Shown: positions 33,733-41,411 of the stretch, piece by piece | Numbering within the stretch: the first letter of the stretch is position 1 | Layout: each line of letters begins with the position of its first letter | Source: Bacteroidales bacterium | GTDB lineage: Bacteria > Bacteroidota > Bacteroidia > Bacteroidales > GCA-2748055 | Direction of reading: 5' to 3' | Length of the DNA: 64,000 bases | NCBI GenBank assembly: GCA_016936975.1 | Contig: JAFGWU010000004.1 | Span: 42,187 to 106,186 of the forward strand | Program-made: the position numbers and the translations under genes | The notes under the pieces: model-generated | Databases searched by the model: none | Told to the model about the DNA's origin: nothing | Seen by the model: the letters and a program-made list of their open reading frames with translations, nothing else

Positions 33733-33747
33733 TGACGCCATACCTTT

Positions 33748-34605
33748 ATGTCCCATCTGGAGTTCAGCATATACAGCACACCCGGAGACCAGCATTCCCA
33801 CGAAATCCTGGTGGCTTACCTTTATGATATCGGATTTGACCGGTTCCAGGATAGTGGAGGAGCCGTTCACGCTTATATTGCAAAGGACCAGTTCAGTTGG
33901 AAACAGTTTGAGAACACAATCAATACGTTGAAAATCCGCGGTATTGATGTGGTCTACAAATACCTCGAAATGGATGAAAAAAACTGGAATGAGGAGTGGG
34001 AAAAGAATTATGATCCGGTAGTAATTGATAACCAATTGCTGGTCAGGGCGCCTTTTCACCCACCCTATGACGATTTTCCCCATACGCTGATTATTGAACC
34101 GAAAATGTCTTTTGGAACCGGGCACCATCAGACAACCCGGTTGATCCTGAAGGTGATGATGGACCTCAACTTTAAGGATAAGAAGGTTCTGGATATGGGA
34201 TGTGGAACCGGTATACTCGGAATATTTGCGTCGAAGCTGGGGGCAGGCTCCGTGGTTGGTGTGGATATTGATAACTGGGCTTATGAGAATGCACTTGAAA
34301 ATATTTCCAGAAATGGGATAAAGAATATGGAGGTCATGCTCGGTGATATCTCAGTAGTGAAGGATGAAGAATTTGATATTGTTCTGGCGAACATCAACCG
34401 GCGTGTTATCCTGAGTGATATGCCGGATTATGGCACTCTTCTGACTGAAAAGGGGACCATTATCCTGAGCGGATTTCTCTCCGAAGACGTTCAGTCGATC
34501 CTGGACTCTGCTTATTCAAACAACCTGCTGCATACTGCCACACTTGAGGAGGAAAGCTGGCTGGTACTTTCATTTGTCAAATCACAAAATCTTCAACCCG
34601 GATGA
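33748..34605 (+). CDS. prmA: ribosomal protein L11 methyltransferase
   Basis: PrmA methylates lysines and the N-terminus of ribosomal protein L11. The 285-residue protein has an N-terminal substrate-recognition domain (about 1-90), then the SAM-binding Rossmann domain with Leu-Asp-Met-Gly-Cys-Gly-Thr-Gly-Ile-Leu near residue 148. The Asn-Ile-Asn-Arg motif (family Asn-Ile-x-x-x) is at about 214. The preceding Phe-Gly-Thr-Gly-His-His-Gln-Thr-Thr segment is diagnostic for PrmA. Its stop overlaps the start of the next gene. Confidence 0.93.
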   Translation: MSHLEFSIYSTPGDQHSHEILVAYLYDIGFDRFQDSGGAVHAYIAKDQFSWKQFENTINTLKIRGIDVVYKYLEMDEKNWNEEWEKNYDPVVIDNQLLVRAPFHPPYDDFPHTLIIEPKMSFGTGHHQTTRLILKVMMDLNFKDKKVLDMGCGTGILGIFASKLGAGSVVGVDIDNWAYENALENISRNGIKNMEVMLGDISVVKDEEFDIVLANINRRVILSDMPDYGTLLTEKGTIILSGFLSEDVQSILDSAYSNNLLHTATLEEESWLVLSFVKSQNLQPG

Positions 34606-37600
34606 TGAATCTGATATCTCCCTATAAAATCATCAGGAGGGCCGGACTGCTGTGTCTCCCCATTCTCATTTCCATGAATACCGGGGCCCAGCAAATCAGG
34701 GCCTTTCAAATGGATACAGCTACCTTTGTTTTGGAGTTGAGAACATTCTCCGCTGACAGGCTTCAGGAGAATGAGGTCCCGGATTTTGAACGTTTTATCA
34801 GGTTATGGGACTCCCTGCCTTACGACAGAGAAATGGAAATCATTTCGCTTTCCAATCTCATGCTCGACAGGAACTGCAGTCTCAGGCCCCAGTTCATTCT
34901 GTTTCAGAAAGTAATGCTGGAATTCTGGAACGAGGGCAAAACCTCTCACGGATATAATGAATGGGTGGAAGGGTACCGCCATTTTCTTGCCAGTGACAGA
35001 GCGGTTCTGCAGGCCATCACGCATTTCCTGGAAACCACTTACCTATTATTTACTGAAAATGCACTGGTTAAGAACAATTCCCTGCTCTGGAAGGTTGCCG
35101 GGCCTCTATTTACAATCAGTCCTGCCGACGGGACCGTGCACTTCATTTTTAATGATGTTACGGTGACCTGTTATTTAGGGAGGGATTATATTCAGATACT
35201 CGATGCATCCGGATTTTTTGATCCGCTGACGCTTACCTGGACCGGAGAGAAGGGAACAGTGACCTGGGAACGCACGGGTATTCCACTGGAAGAGTTGCAT
35301 GTGCAGCTGGGCCAATATCAGATCGACCTGAAGAAGTCGGGTTACCAGGCCGACTCGGTGATTATGGTTTACCCGGCCTATTTTGAAGGGGAGGTCCTGG
35401 GAAGAATGGAAGATAAAGTGACGCAGATAAAAGATATCAGGCAGGTCAAGTATCCGCAGTTTTTTTCTTACCAGAGCAGTTACAGGATCGACCAGATTGC
35501 ACCGGGAGTAAATTTTCAGGGGGGACTGTATATCGAGGGATCAAATCTTGCCGGATTTAAAGCGGATGATAAACAGGCAATACTGGATTTTTACAGTGAA
35601 GATACCCTGAGGATGAAAATCAGATCGGATCTGTTATTACTCAACGAACGAAACATCACGTCGCAGAACTCCACGGTTACGATTTATATCGGAACCGATT
35701 CCATCTATCATCCCGACCTGGTTCTGAATTACGACATTGCCAGAGAGGAGGCACGGCTATCCAAATCCGATCGATTCACCTCCCAGGGCCCCTACCTGAA
35801 TTCCTATCATAATCTTGATATGAATTTTGATGAATTATTCTGGAAACGCAATGAGGCTAAATTAAAGCTGCAGGCCCTTACAGGGTCCTCAATCGGCAGG
35901 GCAACATTTGAATCCAATACCTTCTTTAACTACGATTTTTACGCAAGCCTCCAGGGAATGGATTACGAGCATCCCCTTGTGGAGCTGTGGGCTTTCTCGG
36001 AATATGTTCAGGGTCGTAAGTTTTCGGTCACAGCTTTTGCTTCCTATATCGGATATGCTGTCTACCAGGTCAGACACCAGCTAATGAGCCTGTCAAAACT
36101 GGGTTTTGTTTACTTCGATGATGAGCAGGATATGGTGACCCTCAGGCAGAAGCTGTTTGATTACATCCAGTCGAGTATGGGACAGCGGGATTATGATGTG
36201 ATCAGGTTTATTTCCAGAACGGAATCGAATATTGAGAACGCCGAACTGGATATCCATTCAAGGGATCTGACCATAAATGGGATTCCTGCGATATTCCTGA
36301 GTGATTCCCAGAATGTCCGGCTGATTCCGGAGGCGAACCGGATAATTATTAAAAGAGACCGGAACTTTCAATTTGATGGGATTATTGATGCAGGTCTTTT
36401 TCGTTTTTTTGGAAAGAATTTCTTTTTTCATTATGACGATTTTAAAATCAATTTGCAGAACATCGATTCCCTCCAGCTCAGCGTCCGTTCAAACAGATAC
36501 AACCATTACGGGGAGGAGCAGTTCATCCGGATCGACAATAAGATTGAACTCATGACCGGGGAGCTTCTGATTGATGAACCGGATAATAAGTCGGGCTTGA
36601 AAAATTTTCCCAGGTACCCCACCTTTACCAGTAAGGAGAATTCATTCGTTTTCTTTGATGAGTCCTCAATACAGAATGGGGTCTACAAGCGGGATAACTT
36701 CTATTTTGAGCTTGATTCATTTATGATTGACAGTCTTGATAACTACCGGCGGGATGCGGTCAGGCTCAAGGGAACCTTTGTTTCGGCGAACATTCTGCCC
36801 CCCATTGATATGCAGATGACCCTGCGTGACGATAATTCACTGGGATTTTATATGGTCACCCCTGAGGAAGGCATTTCCATTTATGGTGACCGGGGAAGAT
36901 TTTACAACGACATAGAAATGAGCAGCAAGGGCCTGCATGGTTACGGGTCTCTTGATTACCTGACCTCCACAACATGGTCTGATGATTTTATTATGCACCC
37001 CGATTCCATATTCACCAGGAGCAGGGAGTTCCTGGTCAGGGAGCAGAGTTCCGGAACAGAATTCCCGCATGCCCGTAATACGGTGGCCGATATGACATGG
37101 TATCCTGAGGCTGATGAGATGAAGATCCGGCGGGTGAAGGAGAGCTTTCATATTTTCAATGACAGCATTGTGCTGGCGGGGGATCTCTCCCTGAAACCCG
37201 ACGGATTGAGGGGATCGGGAGCGATGGCGCTGCCGGAGGCACGACTGGAATCGGATCTTTTCAGCTATAATTATCAGGCGATATTTGCCGATTCAGCCGG
37301 TATTCAGTTGAAGGCGCAGGAGGATCGTGAGTTCTCCGTTCAAACGAACGACGTAAGATTGCATATCGATTTTGAGGAACGGAAAGGGGACATTCGTGCC
37401 AACAGGGATTATACCCTTGTGGAGTTTCCCAGGAACATGTATGAAACGAGGTTGGATCATTTAGCCTGGCTTATGGACAGGGATGAGGTAACATTGAGGC
37501 AGACAGGGTTCCTCCCCGGATTTGTCGTGGATATTGGAATAGACTCTTTAAAGCGGCATGCTCCGACATACACCTCGGTCCATCCCGGGCAGGATTCGCT

Positions 37601-39119
37601 TAATTTTGTGGCCCCGGTAGCTACTTATAATTACAGTGACAAATTCCTTTCTGCAGACAGTGTCCCTTTTATTAAAGTTGCCGACGCATATCTTTTTCCG
37701 GATGGAGGGAATGTGCGTATCGGACAGATGGCCAGCATGGAGCGTCTCAAGAACTCAAAATTACTGGCCAACGACATCAGTAAAAGGTATTTTTTATATG
37801 GTGCAAATCTGATGATTAACAGCAGCAAGGATTATACGGGTTCAGGGATATATAATTATGCAGATGAATTTGAAAATGTCTATCCGATAAAATTCACACG
37901 GATCTCGGTGGATACGACACTTCAGACCATTGCCTCAGGCACCGTTGCTCCGGCCGATTCATTCAGGCTCAGTCCTTTCTTTGATTTCCAGGGTTCGGTA
38001 AACCTGCTTGCCAGGGAGCCCTTTATGGTATTTGACGGCGGTGTGAGGGTGGTTCACGATTGCAGCATATCCAGAAACTGGCTGCGATTTACAAGCCCCA
38101 TCGATCCCTATCACGTCAGAATCCCGGTAGAGGAACAGATGAAAAATGTGGAGCTGAACAAGATATTTGCCGGTTCTATGATAACCAGGGATTCCACACA
38201 CATATACCCGGCCTTTCTGTCGGGCAGGAAAGATTATTTTGACAGTGAAATTACCTCTGCCCATGGATGGCTGATATATAACCGGGATAAAGAAAGTTAC
38301 GAAATCGCATCGGAAGAAAAGTTGGCCGATACGACCCGATCCGGCAATCTGCTCCGGTTTAATCCGGCCGGCTGCCGGCTTTACGGTGAAGGGCAGATCG
38401 ATCTGCGTCTCGATTACGGGCAGGTGAAGATGACGACTACCGGCAATGCGGTTCATAGAATCCCGGAAGACCGGTTTGAAACAAACCTTATACTCGGATT
38501 GGATTTCTTCTTCTCGGAGGAGGCCCTGAACATCATGGGACAGGAAATTGACAGCCTTCCCAATCTGGAACCTTCGGACCTGAGCAGTCATACCTATGTA
38601 TTGGGAATGAGGGATATGCTGGGTATGGAACTGGCAGGGAAACTTGAGAGGGAGCTGGGCTTGTACGGCTTGTACTCCAAAATACCCCCCGAACTGGAGC
38701 ATACCATTTTTTTCAATGAAATAGCCCTCGAATGGAACCAGGATTCGAGGTCATTCCGCTATAACGGTAAGGTAGGTATCGGAAATATCGGTAATATCCA
38801 GGTTAATAAAAAGGTTGATGCATATATCGAATTTGTTGAAAAAGGATCGGGGGATATTTTTGACATTTACCTTAAGGCCAATGACAATACATGGTATTAT
38901 ATTGCATATTCTCCCGGGGGATTGCAGGTGCTCTCCTCCAACAGGGCGTTTAACCAGACAGTCTTTGATCTGAAGGCCAATGACAGAAAGCTTAAGGTTA
39001 AACTCGGACAACCGAAATATGTGTATTCTCTTGCGGCAGACCGGCGTCTTGAACTTTTTATTCTGCGATTCATGGATAATGAAGAACGGAAAGAGGAAGG
39101 GCCACAGGAGGTTTACTAA
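34602..39119 (+). CDS. very large secreted protein of unknown function (1505 residues)
   Basis: A signal peptide (Leu-Leu-Cys-Leu-Pro-Ile-Leu-Ile core ending Thr-Gly-Ala-Gln) sends this protein to the envelope. I recognise no family. The sequence is rich in beta-strand patterns, aromatic residues and Asp/Asn turns, with no lipobox, transmembrane helix or catalytic motif I can name. Many internal segments of the form strand-Asp-Ser-x-strand suggest a repetitive beta fold, as in large outer-membrane-associated or AsmA-like proteins. Similar giant proteins are common in Bacteroidota. It is coupled to prmA by an overlapping ATGATGA, and its stop overlaps by 4 bp the stop of the convergent phosphodiesterase. 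Confidence 0.7.
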   Translation: MMNLISPYKIIRRAGLLCLPILISMNTGAQQIRAFQMDTATFVLELRTFSADRLQENEVPDFERFIRLWDSLPYDREMEIISLSNLMLDRNCSLRPQFILFQKVMLEFWNEGKTSHGYNEWVEGYRHFLASDRAVLQAITHFLETTYLLFTENALVKNNSLLWKVAGPLFTISPADGTVHFIFNDVTVTCYLGRDYIQILDASGFFDPLTLTWTGEKGTVTWERTGIPLEELHVQLGQYQIDLKKSGYQADSVIMVYPAYFEGEVLGRMEDKVTQIKDIRQVKYPQFFSYQSSYRIDQIAPGVNFQGGLYIEGSNLAGFKADDKQAILDFYSEDTLRMKIRSDLLLLNERNITSQNSTVTIYIGTDSIYHPDLVLNYDIAREEARLSKSDRFTSQGPYLNSYHNLDMNFDELFWKRNEAKLKLQALTGSSIGRATFESNTFFNYDFYASLQGMDYEHPLVELWAFSEYVQGRKFSVTAFASYIGYAVYQVRHQLMSLSKLGFVYFDDEQDMVTLRQKLFDYIQSSMGQRDYDVIRFISRTESNIENAELDIHSRDLTINGIPAIFLSDSQNVRLIPEANRIIIKRDRNFQFDGIIDAGLFRFFGKNFFFHYDDFKINLQNIDSLQLSVRSNRYNHYGEEQFIRIDNKIELMTGELLIDEPDNKSGLKNFPRYPTFTSKENSFVFFDESSIQNGVYKRDNFYFELDSFMIDSLDNYRRDAVRLKGTFVSANILPPIDMQMTLRDDNSLGFYMVTPEEGISIYGDRGRFYNDIEMSSKGLHGYGSLDYLTSTTWSDDFIMHPDSIFTRSREFLVREQSSGTEFPHARNTVADMTWYPEADEMKIRRVKESFHIFNDSIVLAGDLSLKPDGLRGSGAMALPEARLESDLFSYNYQAIFADSAGIQLKAQEDREFSVQTNDVRLHIDFEERKGDIRANRDYTLVEFPRNMYETRLDHLAWLMDRDEVTLRQTGFLPGFVVDIGIDSLKRHAPTYTSVHPGQDSLNFVAPVATYNYSDKFLSADSVPFIKVADAYLFPDGGNVRIGQMASMERLKNSKLLANDISKRYFLYGANLMINSSKDYTGSGIYNYADEFENVYPIKFTRISVDTTLQTIASGTVAPADSFRLSPFFDFQGSVNLLAREPFMVFDGGVRVVHDCSISRNWLRFTSPIDPYHVRIPVEEQMKNVELNKIFAGSMITRDSTHIYPAFLSGRKDYFDSEITSAHGWLIYNRDKESYEIASEEKLADTTRSGNLLRFNPAGCRLYGEGQIDLRLDYGQVKMTTTGNAVHRIPEDRFETNLILGLDFFFSEEALNIMGQEIDSLPNLEPSDLSSHTYVLGMRDMLGMELAGKLERELGLYGLYSKIPPELEHTIFFNEIALEWNQDSRSFRYNGKVGIGNIGNIQVNKKVDAYIEFVEKGSGDIFDIYLKANDNTWYYIAYSPGGLQVLSSNRAFNQTVFDLKANDRKLKVKLGQPKYVYSLAADRRLELFILRFMDNEERKEEGPQEVY

Positions 39120-39619
39120 AAGGATGAACGCTGACCCAGTTCAATGATTTCAAGGTCTTTTATCCTGCAGTCATCGATTTCGAATCGAACCGCTGTCCTT
39201 ATTTTATGAAGCCCAACCCTGCCTGCCGCTCCGGGATTGATATGGAGCAGTCCCAGTTTCCGGTCGGGTACCACCTTTAATATATGTGAATGACCGCTGA
39301 TAAACAGATCCGGCGGATCTGATAGGATCGGGGATCTCACGGGATCGGCATACCTGCCCGGGTAACCGCCGATATGGGTCATCCATATATCAAGGCCCGC
39401 CCTGGTGAGACGCTGATGGAGGGGAAAGTATCTTCGGATGGAGGGGCCATCAATATTTCCAAAAACTGCGATAACCGGTTTTACAGACTGCAGGCGTTCA
39501 GTTACCGACAGATCACCGATGTCTCCTGCGTGCCATATCTCATCGGTGGAACTGAAAAAGTCCAGCAGCCTGTCATCCAGGTATCCATGGGTGTCTGAAA
39601 GCAGGCCGATCCGGAACAT
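39116..39619 (-). CDS. metallophosphoesterase, YfcE/MJ0936 family
   Basis: This is a small calcineurin-like phosphodiesterase of 167 residues, typical for the YfcE/MJ0936 type. Metal ligands are all visible: Asp-Thr-His at the N-terminus (Leu-Leu-Ser-Asp-Thr-His-Gly), His-Ala-Gly-Asp, Gly-Asn-Ile-Asp, a Thr-His-Ile-Gly segment and Ser-Gly-His-Ser-His. Family members cleave model phosphodiesters; the natural substrate is unknown. It is convergent with the 1505-residue gene and divergent from rsmE. Confidence 0.88.
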   Translation of the reverse strand: MFRIGLLSDTHGYLDDRLLDFFSSTDEIWHAGDIGDLSVTERLQSVKPVIAVFGNIDGPSIRRYFPLHQRLTRAGLDIWMTHIGGYPGRYADPVRSPILSDPPDLFISGHSHILKVVPDRKLGLLHINPGAAGRVGLHKIRTAVRFEIDDCRIKDLEIIELGQRSSF

Positions 39620-39664
39620 TTTGGTGCATTATTACCATCTGAAATTACTATTTTTGGATGATTA

Positions 39665-40378
39665 ATGAATCAAATGCATCTTTTTTATACACCGTTTATC
39701 GAAGAGCCCTTTCATGACCTGGACGAAAGCGAGTCGAGGCATGCTGTAAAGGTTATAAGATTGAGGAAAGGAGACGGGGTCATTCTTGTTGACGGGAAGG
39801 GTACCTGGTGTGAGGCTTGCATCGTCGATGACAATCCGGGGAAGTGCCGGCTGAAGATTCTTTCAAAAACGGAAAACCATGCCCCTCTTCCGTATCACCT
39901 CCATATAGGGATTCCTCTCCTAAAAAATATGGAGCGTTTCGAATGGTTCCTGGAAAAGGCCACGGAGATAGGCATCTCAGAGATTACGCCGATTCTCTGT
40001 ACACATTCCGAACGGTTTAAACTGAAAACCGACCGTATGGAGCGAATTATTATATCGGCGATGAAACAATCTCAAAGAGCCTTCAAACCCATCTTACATC
40101 CATTAACCCCCTTTACGAATTGGATCCGGAGTCCTTATCATGGCACAAAAGCCATTGGATTCATCGATGAATTCTATCAGACCTGTTTATGGGACGTGCC
40201 GTTAAAAAACGGTTTGCTGATGGCCATCGGTCCCGAGGGGGATTTTACATCTGAAGAAGTCACTCAGGCGGTGAAGCAGAATTTTTTACCTGTTTCCCTG
40301 GGCAGGTCGAGACTCAGGAGCGAGACGGCCGGTCTGTTGACCTGCTCTGTTGCCCGAATCAGGTTCATGAAACAATAA
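39665..40378 (+). CDS. rsmE: 16S rRNA m3U1498 methyltransferase RsmE
   Basis: RsmE methylates N3 of U1498 in 16S rRNA. The 237-residue protein has an N-terminal PUA-like domain with Ser-Arg-His-Ala-Val-Lys-Val-Ile-Arg. The SPOUT knot domain includes Glu-Lys-Ala-Thr-Glu-Ile-Gly, Ile-Gly-Pro-Glu-Gly-Asp-Phe and Leu-Gly-Arg-Ser-Arg-Leu-Arg-Ser-Glu-Thr-Ala, all family signatures. The stop codon is part of the following terminator stem. Confidence 0.95.
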   Translation: MNQMHLFYTPFIEEPFHDLDESESRHAVKVIRLRKGDGVILVDGKGTWCEACIVDDNPGKCRLKILSKTENHAPLPYHLHIGIPLLKNMERFEWFLEKATEIGISEITPILCTHSERFKLKTDRMERIIISAMKQSQRAFKPILHPLTPFTNWIRSPYHGTKAIGFIDEFYQTCLWDVPLKNGLLMAIGPEGDFTSEEVTQAVKQNFLPVSLGRSRLRSETAGLLTCSVARIRFMKQ

Positions 40379-40400
40379 AGCCGCTTTGAGCGGCTTTATT
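40374..40400. terminator. bidirectional terminator between rsmE and the small minus-strand gene
   Basis: A perfect 11-bp stem (AATAAAGCCGC with its complement) and a 5-base loop include the rsmE stop codon. The A/T ends of the stem could serve both strands; the minus-strand gene stops exactly at 40400. Confidence 0.75.
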
Positions 40401-40585
40401 CAGAGGGTTGCTTTCATGATTACCTTTTTTACCATGTCAATCCCGGGATCGTAAACCAGGTGGCCAAAAAAAGTATTCAGAAAGTCATCATTCAGTAATT
40501 CATCAATTCTGACCGAATAATTTTCAGAATTTGGCTTTGTTTCATAATCATTTATTCGGTACAGGAGCGTAGAGTGTTTTACCAT
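40400..40585 (-). CDS. small hypothetical protein (61 residues) downstream of the ECF sigma gene
   Basis: This short reading frame starts with ATG 87 bp after the sigma-factor stop on the same strand and ends flush with the terminator stem, as a real gene would. The sequence (Arg-Ile-Asp-Glu-Leu-Leu-Asn-Asp-Asp-Phe ending in Lys-Ala-Thr-Leu) is acidic and helix-prone without a membrane segment. I recognise no family. A small partner of the sigma factor is possible but speculative; it could also be non-coding. Confidence 0.45.
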   Translation of the reverse strand: MVKHSTLLYRINDYETKPNSENYSVRIDELLNDDFLNTFFGHLVYDPGIDMVKKVIMKATL

Positions 40586-40672
40586 AGGCAGTAATCAATT
40601 AGGTTTCAAATTATGAACGCCTCAATTATCAAATTATTGCCACCTTCACTCAATTTATTTCAACTCCGTGAT

Positions 40673-41263
40673 TTACTGAAGGGTTAAGGAAATCTCCTTT
40701 TCCTTAATCATTTTCCTGAGATTGATCAGCGCGTACCGCATTCTGCCCAGCGCCGTATTGATGCTTACCTCCGTCTGATCGGCAATTTCCTTGAAACTCA
40801 GTTCTCCGTAATGTCTGAGCAAAACAACCTCACGCTGGTCTTCCGGAAGCGCATTTATAAGCTCCCTGAGCTCACTTCTGATCTGATTCTCTACTATACG
40901 TTCCTCGATATTCTGATCTGCCAGTTTCCTGCTGTTGAAAAGATCAATATTGTTTTCATCATTTGATATGGAATTCATCTGCTTCTCCTTCCGGAAGTGA
41001 TCAATGATGAGATTATGGGCGATTCGGATGACCCAGGAGAGGAATCTCCCATCATCCCTGTATTTGCCACTGCGCAGGGACTGGATCACTTTAATAAAGG
41101 TCTCCTGGAATAAATCCTCGGCAAGTTGTTGATTCTTAATAGTAAGAAGGATGTAAGTATAAACCTTGTTGCGATGCCGGTTAATTAAAACCTCGATGGC
41201 CGACGGATCTCCTTTTATGAATGCTTGAACCAAATCCTGGTCTTCAACTTTTTTTGCTTTCAA
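40673..41263 (-). CDS. ECF-type RNA polymerase sigma factor
   Basis: The 196-residue sigma-70-family protein has region 2 (about 25-95, with Ala-Glu-Asp-Leu-Phe-Gln-Glu-Thr-Phe binding core polymerase and the -10-like element) and region 4 (about 130-190, with Leu-Pro-Glu-Asp-Gln-Arg-Glu-Val and the Ser-Phe-Lys-Glu-Ile-Ala helix-turn-helix). The acidic linker is unusually long. No FecR-type anti-sigma gene is adjacent. It diverges from uvrA across 148 bp. Confidence 0.9.
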   Translation of the reverse strand: MKAKKVEDQDLVQAFIKGDPSAIEVLINRHRNKVYTYILLTIKNQQLAEDLFQETFIKVIQSLRSGKYRDDGRFLSWVIRIAHNLIIDHFRKEKQMNSISNDENNIDLFNSRKLADQNIEERIVENQIRSELRELINALPEDQREVVLLRHYGELSFKEIADQTEVSINTALGRMRYALINLRKMIKEKEISLTLQ

Positions 41264-41411
41264 AACGTGCTCTATTTTGGTTAAGCGTAGAGATTTGTCT
41301 ATAGGCAGAAGTTTTTAAGGTTACAGGTGCAATTAAGTGAAAAATTTTGTTAATACAAAATGTATTACTTTTAAGACATCATTTTAATTTCATAAATAAG
41401 CCGCAAAATTT

